Part shown: positions 1-7,870 of the stretch, piece by piece
Numbering within the stretch: position 1 is the stretch's first letter
Layout of the letters: each line of letters begins with the position of its first letter
Notes under the pieces: model-generated
The model's database searches: none
Told to the model about the DNA's origin: nothing
The model's input: only the letters and a program-made list of their open reading frames with translations
Assembly (NCBI GenBank): GCA_002424305.1
Contig: DIQZ01000099.1
Span: forward strand, 1 to 20,541
Length of the DNA stretch: 20,541 bases
Source of the DNA: Firmicutes bacterium UBA5449
GTDB taxonomy: Bacteria; Bacillota; SHA-98; UBA4971
Direction of reading: 5' to 3'
Translations under genes and position numbers: made by a program

Positions 1-17
1 AAGGGAGATGAGATCTC

Positions 18-752
18 ATGGGCTTGCTTGAGCTTAGAGATGTACATATAGCCTACGGAAATGTTGAGGCTGTCAAAGGAATCGACCTTTCAGTAAATGA
101 CGGCGAGATTGTGACCCTTCTTGGGGCGAACGGGGCAGGGAAGACTACTACTCTACGGGCTATTTCAGGACTTCTGAGGCCGCAGTCAGGTAGTATTCAA
201 TTCGGTGACCTCAAGCTCGAGGTGATGCCTGCCCACAGAATCGTTGAACTCGGTATCTCCCATGTGCCTGAAGGGCGCAAAGTCTTTGGCACATTAACTG
301 TAGAGGAGAATTTGAATCTCGGAGCGTACAAACACCGCAACGATTCTGCTCGCGTCCGGACAGAACGTGAACGGGTCTATGCGCTGTTTCCACGCCTTGA
401 GGAACGCCGAATACAACTGGCAGGCACACTGTCCGGCGGTGAGCAGCAGATGCTGGCTATTGGACGAGGGCTCATGGCAGCCCCCAAAGTTCTTCTCCTT
501 GATGAGCCATCCTTAGGTCTTGCGCCCAAATTGGTGCAGGAGATATTTCGGACTATTTGTGAGATCAACAGGCAGGGCGTAACCATATTGCTTGTGGAGC
601 AGAATGCTCGCATTGCATTGAGGGTAGCTGAAAGAGCATATGTGCTGGAGACTGGACGAATCGCGCTCAGTGGAAAGTCCTGCGACCTCAGACGAGATCC
701 CAGGGTGCAACAGGCTTATCTTGGAATCAAAGACGCGGTCGGCGTTTCGTAA
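18..752 (+). CDS. livF: LivF-type branched-chain amino acid ABC transporter ATP-binding protein
   Basis: This is a cytoplasmic ATPase that powers a HAAT-family amino acid importer. The 244 residues match the usual LivF length. Walker A (GANGAGKTT) lies at residues 36-44, the signature LSGGE at 138-142 and Walker B ending LLLDEP near 159-164. The switch region reads LLVEQN, with Q in place of histidine, which is typical of LivF. The PEGR motif near residue 85 is also a LivF hallmark. ATG 18 follows a GGGAG ribosome binding site at 3-7. A TGA at 9-11 could be the stop of an upstream gene, as expected if livG lies just outside the window. The partner permeases and binding protein are not visible here. 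The gene is separate from the LivF module inside the fused protein at 5138-7861 and from the broken copy at 8238-8825. The family is certain; the substrate is not. Confidence 0.93.
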   Translation: MGLLELRDVHIAYGNVEAVKGIDLSVNDGEIVTLLGANGAGKTTTLRAISGLLRPQSGSIQFGDLKLEVMPAHRIVELGISHVPEGRKVFGTLTVEENLNLGAYKHRNDSARVRTERERVYALFPRLEERRIQLAGTLSGGEQQMLAIGRGLMAAPKVLLLDEPSLGLAPKLVQEIFRTICEINRQGVTILLVEQNARIALRVAERAYVLETGRIALSGKSCDLRRDPRVQQAYLGIKDAVGVS

Positions 753-884
753 TTCCGGCGGTTTGCACTTTATTAATACGTACCTTCTGCTTCTTGCTTG
801 CCCCTTATCTGCAAGGCGACTTCTGATTTTCTCTATATGTAACTCTGCGGCATACTGATCCGCTTCCTTGAATTGCTGTGACGT

Positions 885-913
885 TTGACGCACATAACAC
901 ATGGGGTTAGTAT
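885..913 (+). promoter_or_regulatory. Candidate sigma-A-type promoter for fetAB
   Basis: TTGACG (885-890) and TAGTAT (908-913) are separated by 17 bases. Transcription would start near 920, upstream of the TTG start at 961 and downstream of the ATG at 901. This agrees with 961 being the real start. The -10 box matches only four of six consensus positions. The 208-base gap between livF and fetA holds nothing else I recognise. Confidence 0.45.
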
Positions 914-960
914 TGATTAAAGCAAACTTGTCCTTTTCGAAGGGCGGGAGGTACGAAGTT

Positions 961-1698
961 TTGGCTAAGATTGAGTTCTTGAACGTTACAAAAACCAGAT
1001 CCATTGACGGACAGATGCATAATGTTTTGGGCGATGTATCAGTAGCAGTGCAAGAAGGGACCATACTTGCAATCGGAGGACCTTCAGGCGCAGGTAAGTC
1101 CACCATGTTAAGGTTGATTAACAGGCTTGAAAGTGTAACTTCCGGGAGAATACTCCTAGACGGAGTGGATATTGCGACAGTAGACCCGATCGAGTTAAGG
1201 CGCAAGGTAGGGATGGTATTTCAGCTTCCAAGTTTGTTTCCCCTGACTGTTCAGGAAAATCTTGTGTATGGACCCAAGCTTCGGGGGGTGGAGCCGTCTT
1301 CCCTCGAGACTAAGGTAAGAGAGATTCTGGGCATGGTGGATTTGGCTGATCTTAGCCCCGAGCGGATGGCAGGCGAACTTTCCGTCGGCCAGCAGCAGAG
1401 GGTGGCGATTGCACGGACCCTTATGAATGAGCCTGAGGTTCTTCTTATGGATGAGCCTACATCTGCATTGGATCCTACTACTGCAAAATCGATTCTAGAG
1501 CTTGTTTGTGACATAAGGTCAAAGTACGGCATGACCGTGCTCTTTGTAAGTCACAGTCTTGAACATTCAAGGCTTGTAGGTGATAGGTTCCTTCTTATTG
1601 TGGATGGCAAAGTCATAGAGGAAAGTGACATAGAGGCATTTTTCGGAGGGCCTTCAACTGAGCTTGGTCGCAAGTTTCTCGCAGGGGAGTTGAGATAG
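961..1698 (+). CDS. fetA: FetA/YbbL-like ABC transporter ATP-binding protein
   Basis: This is a cytoplasmic ABC ATPase of 245 residues, presumed partner of the UPF0014 permease encoded immediately downstream. In E. coli the FetAB pair is linked to iron export and oxidative-stress resistance; the metal here is inferred. Counting from TTG 961, Walker A (GPSGAGKST) is at residues 40-48, the Q-loop (MVFQ) near 95-98, the signature LSVGQ at 140-144, Walker B (LLMDEP) at 161-166 and the switch histidine (VSHS) near 198. I chose TTG 961 because GGGAGG (946-951) sits nine bases upstream. An in-frame ATG at 901 would add 20 residues, but it lacks a ribosome binding site and falls between the proposed promoter boxes. 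The stop TAG directly abuts the ATG of fetB, so the two are co-transcribed and probably translationally coupled. Confidence 0.82.
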   Translation: MAKIEFLNVTKTRSIDGQMHNVLGDVSVAVQEGTILAIGGPSGAGKSTMLRLINRLESVTSGRILLDGVDIATVDPIELRRKVGMVFQLPSLFPLTVQENLVYGPKLRGVEPSSLETKVREILGMVDLADLSPERMAGELSVGQQQRVAIARTLMNEPEVLLMDEPTSALDPTTAKSILELVCDIRSKYGMTVLFVSHSLEHSRLVGDRFLLIVDGKVIEESDIEAFFGGPSTELGRKFLAGELR

Positions 1699-2493
1699 AT
1701 GGAGTATATAAGCTTGTCATATTCATCTCTTGTGATAGCAGTGCTATTCATCTTATCTGCCATGGCGATCTCTTCTAAATATCGCTTGGGGCTCGAGAAG
1801 GATCTTGCAGTGGGTTCAGTAAGGGCATTTGTGCAGCTAACTGCTATCGGGTACGTACTTCAATTTATGTTTGTTTCAGGGCGTTGGTATTACGTAGTAA
1901 TGATGCTTGTCATCATGTTCGTCGCAGCAGTAAAGAATGCTGTAGCCAGGCAATCCGTCAAGCTCGGGGGTATGTTTACTACGCTGGGAATATCCATTTT
2001 TGTAGGATCATCCCTTACGATTGCTATTGTGATAGGTGTCATACTTCGTATTGAGCCTTGGTACTCACCTCGGTACCTTATCCCTCTCTCAGGCACAATC
2101 CTGGGGAACAGCATGACCGGTGCTGCCCTTGCCCTGAATCGACTGAGAGCTGACATCACGCACCGAAAACCGGAAGTTGAGGCTGCGCTTGCGCTTGGAG
2201 CCACATCCGGGCAGGCGATAATGCCTATGACAAGGGATGCATTGAAGACTGCAATGCTTCCGTCAATCTCTTCGCTTATGGTCGTGGGTATCGTCCATCT
2301 ACCCGGTATGATGGCAGGCCAGATCATTGCCGGAGCATTTCCTGTGGACGCAGTGAAATACCAGCTCATGGTGGTGTATATGATCGCAGCCGCTGTTGCC
2401 ATAACATCCATGATGGTGGTGTATCTTGCTACAAGTCTCTTCTTTACGCCTGACCACATGCTAAAGACAGAGGCCTTGCGTTCTAATTCATGA
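1699..2493 (+). CDS. fetB: FetB/UPF0014-family permease
   Basis: This is an inner-membrane permease of 264 residues, the usual size for the UPF0014 (YbbM/FetB) family, with about seven hydrophobic segments. Family-like features are the long cytoplasmic stretch with GTILGNSMTGAALALNRL near the middle and the EVEAALALGAT segment, both conserved in FetB proteins. It forms the export channel with the preceding ATPase and has no periplasmic binding protein, as expected for an exporter. ATG 1699 begins at the base after the fetA stop; a purine-rich AGGGGAG lies just upstream inside fetA. No good terminator follows: a six-base-pair inverted repeat (GTTGCC 2504-2509 with GGCAAC 2518-2523) lacks a T-run. 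The next unit starts from its own promoter at 2555. Family confidence is high; metal specificity is inferred from homologues. Confidence 0.85.
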   Translation: MEYISLSYSSLVIAVLFILSAMAISSKYRLGLEKDLAVGSVRAFVQLTAIGYVLQFMFVSGRWYYVVMMLVIMFVAAVKNAVARQSVKLGGMFTTLGISIFVGSSLTIAIVIGVILRIEPWYSPRYLIPLSGTILGNSMTGAALALNRLRADITHRKPEVEAALALGATSGQAIMPMTRDALKTAMLPSISSLMVVGIVHLPGMMAGQIIAGAFPVDAVKYQLMVVYMIAAAVAITSMMVVYLATSLFFTPDHMLKTEALRSNS

Positions 2494-2554
2494 CAGATGT
2501 CTTGTTGCCAATTTGCCGGCAACTAATGCCGCCGCCAAAATTCTGCGGTCGATG

Positions 2555-2582
2555 TTGACAAGCGGTATCCCGGCATGATAAT
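2555..2582 (+). promoter_or_regulatory. Strong sigma-A-type promoter for the T-box-regulated transporter operon
   Basis: A perfect -35 box TTGACA (2555-2560) is followed after 16 bases by GATAAT (2577-2582), five of six matches to the -10 consensus. Transcription would start near 2589, just ahead of T-box Stem I, giving a leader of about 317 bases up to the terminator, a normal T-box length. Confidence 0.72.
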
Positions 2583-2588
2583 ATCGGG

Positions 2589-2905
2589 ACAATTAGAATA
2601 ACTACTTGCAATGACTGGGGCTAGTAAGCGTATCACTATCGGCAAAGCGAGTCGGGGACAGTGTGAGCCTGACGCCGGGAAGCACGACTGAATGGGCCTA
2701 GGAGCAGTGGACCGGAAAGAACTTTGAGTCAAGTAAGGTCTACCGGGTTCCTCCCGATATAGGGGCAGGGTATAAGGAGATTAACCCTCCCGTACCTGGA
2801 GCGAGAGAGTCAGGTGAGTATTCCCATACCATGGGGGTGCTCGTTCGGACTAATCGAGGTGGCACCGCGGCTAGCACCCGTCCTCACAGTAGGACGGGTT
2901 TTTTT
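2589..2905 (+). ncRNA. T-box riboswitch leader, predicted tRNA-Trp specificity
   Basis: This leader senses uncharged tRNA and lets transcription proceed when the cognate amino acid is short. Stem I shows the loop-E motif AGTA (2623-2626), the conserved distal segment starting AGCGAG (2646-2651) and continuing through GTGTGAGCC, then GAA (2690-2692) followed by the predicted specifier TGG (2693-2695), with GAGC of the K-turn side at 2702-2705. A Stem III-like hairpin CCCAT/ATGGG lies near 2823-2835. The T-box proper, AGGTGGCACCGCGG, is at 2857-2870. GAGG (2856-2859) can pair with CCTC (2882-2885) to form the antiterminator, which excludes the terminator. The acceptor-binding bulge is TGGC (2860-2863); its C would pair with a discriminator G, as in bacterial tRNA-Trp, whereas Leu, Ile and Val tRNAs carry A. 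The T-box class is certain; Trp is a strong inference. Confidence 0.93.
2876..2905 (+). terminator. Intrinsic terminator of the T-box leader
   Basis: A nine-base-pair stem, ACCCGTCCT (2876-2884) with AGGACGGGT (2891-2899), has a six-base loop and runs into seven T residues (2899-2905). Its 5' arm overlaps the antiterminator pairing partner of the T-box, so the two structures are mutually exclusive. Confidence 0.93.
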
Positions 2906-3004
2906 ATGTCCTTTTCCGAGTGTGTCTGCCCTTGCGGGGCTGAAGACCTCTTTAATGGGCGGGGAGGATATCAAAAACGAGAGAGAAGCGAGGAGGTAGA
3001 AATA

Positions 3005-4168
3005 ATGCGGAATCTAGTCAGGTTCGTATCTATGGTGACCCTTATTACATGTATTGGGACAGGTATTGCGTACGGCAAAGAACTCCCGCCTGTCAAGATT
3101 GGCGCTCAAGGACCGTTTACAGGTGACTTATCCAAGATAGGACTGGATGCGCTGAACGCAATTCAGATGGCTGTGGAAGAGGCAAATGCTGAAGGTGGGA
3201 TCAAAGGACGGAAGATTGAAGTTGCCATCGGAGACGACATGGGCGACCCTTCCAAAGGAGTGTTGGTAGCGGAGAAGTTCGGTATGGATAAAAACGTCCT
3301 TGGTGTTATAGGTCCTATGAATAGCGCAACTGTCAGCGCTGCTCTTCCGTCGTACGACCGGGCAGGCCTTGTTGTAATCAGCCAGTCCGCCACGAATCCC
3401 GACCTTACCGAGCGGGGGTACCGCGTCATGCACAGGATATGTCCCAGGGACGATGCGCAAGGCCCTGCAGCAGCCAGGTTCATTGCAGAAGTGGTTAGCG
3501 CAAAGAGCGTCTATATCATAGACGATAAAGGCGCCTACGGACAGGGATTGGCTGACCAGGTGGCAGCTGCCTTAAACAGAATAGGGGTCAAAGTGACGCG
3601 GGGCCAGATTACCCTTGAAGACCGGGACTTTTCGCCTATCCTCACTCGGGTAAAGGCTGTCCAACCTGACCTGGTTTACCTTGGGCTTTCGAACCCAGCT
3701 CAGGCCGCCGGCCTCATGAAGCAGGCAGTAGGTTTGGGACTGTCAGCCCGGTTCATGGGAGGAGACTGCATGAAGGAGAAGGATCAACTTGTTGCAGGTG
3801 CCGGAGGGGCAGCTGAAGGAATGTATATCACTGCAATCGGGCGCGCCATTGCTGAAGTTCCTGCTGCGCGTGAGTTTGTCAAGAATTTCGAAGGCAGGTA
3901 CGGGGCGATGAGCGTGTTTTCCGGACAAAGCTACGAGGCTACGAAGATCCTTATCGAAGCTTTGAGGGTGGCTGCAGGTGACAACCCGGCAGGGCTTACT
4001 AAAGCTAAGGCCCTCGATGCAGTTCACAACATACGTGACTACAAGGGCATAATGGGCTTCCCCATAAGTTTTGATGAGATAGGCGATGTGGTAGGCGCGA
4101 GTATCTATGTATACCAGGTAGAGAAAGGCGATTTTCGAGAGGTCATAGAGTATCCTGCGGAGGTTTAA
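3005..4168 (+). CDS. HAAT-family ABC transporter substrate-binding protein (LivK-type; predicted Trp/aromatic)
   Basis: This is the extracytoplasmic binding protein of the T-box-controlled importer, 387 residues, type I periplasmic-binding fold of the LivK/Leu-Ile-Val family. The N-terminus is a signal peptide: basic MRNLVR, a hydrophobic stretch, then either a non-standard lipobox LITC with cysteine 16 or a signal-peptidase I site near AYG-K at 24-25. The mature protein opens with VKIGAQGPFTGDLS, the usual start of the family, followed by the IKGRKIE segment (about 66-72) and VIGPMNSATV (about 101-110). I chose ATG 3005 because AGGAGG (2991-2996) sits eight bases upstream; a longer frame reaches back into the T-box and cannot be coding. 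Uptake of tryptophan rather than branched-chain amino acids is inferred only from the leader. Confidence 0.9.
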   Translation: MRNLVRFVSMVTLITCIGTGIAYGKELPPVKIGAQGPFTGDLSKIGLDALNAIQMAVEEANAEGGIKGRKIEVAIGDDMGDPSKGVLVAEKFGMDKNVLGVIGPMNSATVSAALPSYDRAGLVVISQSATNPDLTERGYRVMHRICPRDDAQGPAAARFIAEVVSAKSVYIIDDKGAYGQGLADQVAAALNRIGVKVTRGQITLEDRDFSPILTRVKAVQPDLVYLGLSNPAQAAGLMKQAVGLGLSARFMGGDCMKEKDQLVAGAGGAAEGMYITAIGRAIAEVPAAREFVKNFEGRYGAMSVFSGQSYEATKILIEALRVAAGDNPAGLTKAKALDAVHNIRDYKGIMGFPISFDEIGDVVGASIYVYQVEKGDFREVIEYPAEV

Positions 4169-4171
4169 TTG

Positions 4172-5116
4172 ATGGAACAGATTATTGCTCAGCTTCCCCA
4201 GCAGGTAATAAACGGGCTTACATTAGGTAGTATCTACGCCCTTCTGGCGCTGGGATACTCCATGGTCTACGGGATCTTGAGGATGCTCAACTTTGCCCAT
4301 GGTGATGTGTTTATGGTTGGATCCCTGATAGGATGGGGAGTCCTTCAGCTATTCATCAAGGGAGGGGCTGTTGCAGTAGGGACTCCTGCGGTAGGGCCCG
4401 GACCGGTTCTTGTTTTCATGGTTTGTGGGGCAGTGCTTGCCACCTCAGCTCTGGGGGGCGCAATTGAGCGATTCGCCTACCGTCCGCTTCAGAAGGGATC
4501 AAGGCTTACGACTCTTATCTCAGCGCTGGGTGCATCCATTATCCTGCAGAACGTGGCTATGCTTCTAACGCAGGGACGGGCTAAGGCCTATCAAACCGAA
4601 CTTGTAATATCGCCGGACTGGGCAATCAGTGCACTTGGTGCCACAATATCCGCGACACGTATTATCATAATCAGTGTGTCAATTGCGTTGATGCTGGCTA
4701 TGGACTATGCAGTCACCCACACAATGCTGGGCAAGGCTATGCGAGCTACGAGCCAGGACAGGGAGGCTGCGGAATACATGGGGATTAGGACATCAAGGAT
4801 AATCTCAGCGGCTTTTGTCGTCGGTTCAGGCTTGGCAGGGATTGCAGGTGTAATGATAGGACTTTACTACACACAGGTAGACTTCATGATAGGCTTTTCC
4901 GCCGGTATGAAGGCATTTACCGCTGCGGTCCTTGGGGGCATCGGAAACATCCGTGGAGCAATGGCAGGCGGGCTTGTCCTGGGGCTTGCAGAAAGCCTCG
5001 GGGTTTTGTTCTTGGCACCGGTATATAAGGATGTCATCGTTTTCTCGGTACTGATTGCGGTTTTGATACTGAAACCCCAGGGAATCCTCGGGAAACCTTT
5101 GGATGAGAAAGTATAG
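4172..5116 (+). CDS. livH: LivH-type ABC transporter permease
   Basis: This is one of the two membrane subunits of the HAAT-type importer, 314 residues, the usual LivH length, with about eight hydrophobic segments. Family hallmarks are NGLTLGSIYALLALGYSMVY near the N-terminus, the following LNFAHGD motif, and the AVLGGIGNIRGAMAGG segment near the C-terminus. ATG 4172 is preferred over the in-frame TTG at 4169, which follows the upstream stop directly; GGAGG (4159-4163), inside the end of the binding-protein gene, gives eight-base spacing to ATG 4172. The gap to the preceding stop is three bases and to the following gene 21 bases, so this is one operon under the T-box. It should pair with the LivM domain of the fused protein. 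Confidence 0.93.
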   Translation: MEQIIAQLPQQVINGLTLGSIYALLALGYSMVYGILRMLNFAHGDVFMVGSLIGWGVLQLFIKGGAVAVGTPAVGPGPVLVFMVCGAVLATSALGGAIERFAYRPLQKGSRLTTLISALGASIILQNVAMLLTQGRAKAYQTELVISPDWAISALGATISATRIIIISVSIALMLAMDYAVTHTMLGKAMRATSQDREAAEYMGIRTSRIISAAFVVGSGLAGIAGVMIGLYYTQVDFMIGFSAGMKAFTAAVLGGIGNIRGAMAGGLVLGLAESLGVLFLAPVYKDVIVFSVLIAVLILKPQGILGKPLDEKV

Positions 5117-5137
5117 ACAGGGGAGGGAAGGGAGATT

Positions 5138-7861
5138 ATGAATCATCGAATAAGATTTTCAGTTCAGCCATGGATGACATATGCAGGATATGGTGTCTTA
5201 GCCTTTCTTCCCCTCATCACAGGGAACTTCTACTATATGAGACTCGGCGGGTCAGTTGCACTGTATCTCATACTTGCCCTTGGCTTGAACATTGTGGCAG
5301 GTGAGGCCGGCCTGCTTGACCTTGGGTATGCTGCGTTCTACGGGATTGGAGCGTACACATATGCTTTGCTTGCATCGCCCCAATTCGGAGTTCATTTGCC
5401 TTTTCTGCCTGCAGCAGCTTGTGGAATATGTGCATCAGCTTTGGCTGCACTCCTAGTGAGTATTCCCACTCTTCATCTTAAAGGCGACTACCTGGCAATG
5501 GTGACACTAGGCTTCGGACAGATTATTCGTATCCTGCTAAACAACTTAGATCGTCCCATCAATATTACGAACGGACCTAATGGGATTGTAGCTATTGATG
5601 CGCCCAGGATCTTTGGGGTAAGTTTTGATTCGCTTCAGACATCCTATGTTTTCATATGGATAGTTGCAGTAGCTGTAGTTGTTATTGTCAGTCGAGTCGT
5701 GCGTTCAAGTATGGGGCGTGCTTGGTCCGCTATCCGTGAGGATCCGGTGGCTGCATCGTGCATGGGTGTTGATATAGCCCGTTACCGGGTAGCTGCGTTT
5801 GTATGGGGAGCTGCGCTTGCAGGGCTTGCCGGTGCACTTTTCGCGTCGTGGCAGAGGGCGATATTCCCTCAGAATTTTACGATGCAGGAAACTATCACTG
5901 TGTATTGCATGGTGGTTCTAGGTGGTCTAAGGAGCCTTCCCGGTATTATGCTTGGCGTTCTCGTGTTAATCATCATTCCTGAGATGCTGCGTGCATACAG
6001 CGTCTATCGGATGCTGATATACGGAGTTGCGTTGGTGTTCCTTGCGATATACAGGCCACAAGGACTTATCCCGCAAAGTGTCACTACAGCTGCAACATCC
6101 ATCGGCAGCATGTTGAGAAGGTCAGGTGTAAGAGGGTTTGTTTCTCCCTCTGGAAGCTATGCCGAAGACGGCGTTGATATGGACAATGAGTCTGCTGCGA
6201 CAGCACCTGCGCCTAGGACAGTGCCTGCACTCAAGATCAATGATGTCACGTGTTACTTCGACGGATTGCAAGCTTTATCCAACATTAGCTTCAGCGTCAA
6301 ATCCGGCGAGGTGGTAGGCATAATCGGCCCGAACGGGGCAGGGAAGACTACGTTGTTCAATCTTCTTACCGGGGTAGTGAATCCTACTTCCGGTCAGATT
6401 TCAGTGTTCGGTGATGACATTACCGGTATGCCACCTCACAGAATTGCTGAGCTGGGTGTTGTGAGGACGTTTCAGAATATCAGGCTTTTCGAGAGCCAAA
6501 GCGTGTTAGAGAACGTGCTTGCCGGTTGTCACCTGCGTCTTAAGGGAGATGTGTACAGCGCGGTGCTGGGCACAAAGGAATATCGGAAGTGCCATGATGC
6601 CGAGGTGGAACGGGCACGCACGGCGCTGGAGTTCTTCGGTAAGGACCTGGCATCTCGTGAATCTGAACCTGCCAAGGACCTCTCGTATCCTGAGAGGCGC
6701 AGAGTCGAGCTTGCACGAGGACTGGCCTTGGCCCCGAAGATTCTGCTCCTTGATGAGCCTACAGCCGGGATGACACCTGAGGAGGCAGAAGAGGTTGTCC
6801 ATGGAATTTGCATCCTCAAAGAGCACGGATATACAATCCTTGTCATAGAGCACAGGATGGATGTGATTGCAGGTGCATGTGACAGGGTGATTGTCCTGGA
6901 TCACGGTGAGAAGATTGCAGAAGGGACTCCTCGGGAAGTTGTGGCTAATCCTGACGTGATACACGCGTATCTCGGAACCACAGGCGGACAGGGTGTGATG
7001 AACGATACTAATAAGGATACCGGAGATGCTCTGGCAGATTTCAAGAATGATGTCAAGAGCGACGACGGAGACGTCGAGTTGGATGCCAAGGCAGAAGCTC
7101 ACATTCGTAGGAAGCGTTTGCGCGTGCGGGATAAAGGTTTGCGCTTGACCGCTGAACCGGTCCTTGAGCTCAAAGGCATTCACTCATCATACGGCTCCGT
7201 AAAGGTGCTACAAGGTATAGACGCTGAGATAAATGCCGGCGAACTCGTGGTGTTCTTAGGGAGCAACGCATCAGGGAAAACTACTATGCTCAAGACTATT
7301 CTTGGCAGGGTTCCCACAACTTCCGGTGAGATCCGGTTTATCGGGCGCAAAATAGACGGCATGCCTACTTCAGAAATTGCAAGAGCAGGCATTGCAATTG
7401 TGCCGGAGGGGAGAAGGATTTTCCCTCAACTTACAGTGCTTGACAACCTGGAGCTCGGAGGGTATGTGCTCAAAGATCGTGGCCAAGTGGCGGAAGGCAT
7501 TGAGAAGGCATTGGAGTTATTTCCACGATTAGCAGAGAGGCGCAACCAGCTTGCAGGTACGCTATCCGGCGGGGAACAGCAGATGCTCGCTATATCCCGC
7601 GCGCTAATCGGAGATCCTAAACTTATCCTCATGGATGAACCTTCAATGGGACTTGCACCTGTCTTAGTTGACAGGGTCATGGAAGCAATTGCCGACATCA
7701 ACAAGAGAGGGATGACAGTTCTTCTTGTAGAGCAGAACGCACAAGCAGCACTCTCAGTAGCTGACAGAGTATATATCCTTCGCTCAGGACGTGTCGTGGC
7801 ATCCGGTACGGCATCTGACTTCTCAGAGGGTGACACAGTAACCAAGGCCTACCTGGCATAA
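5138..7861 (+). CDS. Fused LivM-LivG-LivF: permease and both ATPases in one polypeptide
   Basis: This 907-residue frame holds three subunits normally encoded separately. Residues 1 to about 313 are a LivM permease (LILALGLNIVAGEAGLLDLGYAAFYGIGAY region, then the GDYLAMVTLGFGQIIRI and FASWQRAIFP regions). Residues about 363-613 are LivG, with Walker A GPNGAGKTT at 397-405, an unusual signature LSYPE at 515-519, Walker B ILLLDEP at 535-541 and switch IEH near 571. A polar linker of about 55 residues, first acidic and then very basic, leads to LivF (about 675-907), with Walker A GSNASGKTT at 708-716, LSGGE at 809-813, Walker B LILMDEP and the LivF-typical VEQN. LivM-LivG fusions are familiar; a triple fusion is less usual. 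The start ATG follows GGGAGGGAAGGGAG. A Met at residue 621 (6998) lies in the linker but has no convincing ribosome binding site. Confidence 0.92.
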   Translation: MNHRIRFSVQPWMTYAGYGVLAFLPLITGNFYYMRLGGSVALYLILALGLNIVAGEAGLLDLGYAAFYGIGAYTYALLASPQFGVHLPFLPAAACGICASALAALLVSIPTLHLKGDYLAMVTLGFGQIIRILLNNLDRPINITNGPNGIVAIDAPRIFGVSFDSLQTSYVFIWIVAVAVVVIVSRVVRSSMGRAWSAIREDPVAASCMGVDIARYRVAAFVWGAALAGLAGALFASWQRAIFPQNFTMQETITVYCMVVLGGLRSLPGIMLGVLVLIIIPEMLRAYSVYRMLIYGVALVFLAIYRPQGLIPQSVTTAATSIGSMLRRSGVRGFVSPSGSYAEDGVDMDNESAATAPAPRTVPALKINDVTCYFDGLQALSNISFSVKSGEVVGIIGPNGAGKTTLFNLLTGVVNPTSGQISVFGDDITGMPPHRIAELGVVRTFQNIRLFESQSVLENVLAGCHLRLKGDVYSAVLGTKEYRKCHDAEVERARTALEFFGKDLASRESEPAKDLSYPERRRVELARGLALAPKILLLDEPTAGMTPEEAEEVVHGICILKEHGYTILVIEHRMDVIAGACDRVIVLDHGEKIAEGTPREVVANPDVIHAYLGTTGGQGVMNDTNKDTGDALADFKNDVKSDDGDVELDAKAEAHIRRKRLRVRDKGLRLTAEPVLELKGIHSSYGSVKVLQGIDAEINAGELVVFLGSNASGKTTMLKTILGRVPTTSGEIRFIGRKIDGMPTSEIARAGIAIVPEGRRIFPQLTVLDNLELGGYVLKDRGQVAEGIEKALELFPRLAERRNQLAGTLSGGEQQMLAISRALIGDPKLILMDEPSMGLAPVLVDRVMEAIADINKRGMTVLLVEQNAQAALSVADRVYILRSGRVVASGTASDFSEGDTVTKAYLA

Positions 7862-7870
7862 AGGGTGCGC

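Noticed and set aside
901..960. ATG 901 as fetA start
   Set aside because: No ribosome binding site, poor family resemblance of the added residues, and it lies within the proposed promoter; TTG 961 has a well-spaced GGGAGG.
513..1205. 230-codon minus-strand frame overlapping livF and fetA, with a protein-like stretch opposite 753-900 (EADQYAAELHIEKI)
   Set aside because: Most of it is antisense to two clear genes and has no recognisable domain or start signal. The stretch in the gap could be an old remnant but cannot be supported.
2504..2523. GTTGCC/GGCAAC repeat as a fetAB terminator
   Set aside because: Only six base pairs with an eight-base loop and no T-run downstream.
2831..3004. N-terminal extension of the binding-protein frame into the leader
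   Set aside because: It runs through the T-box and terminator, has no ribosome binding site, and the signal peptide begins at ATG 3005 with AGGAGG eight bases upstream.
6506..7183. 225-codon minus-strand frame inside the fused transporter gene
   Set aside because: Antisense shadow of the LivG module and linker, with no coherent domain.
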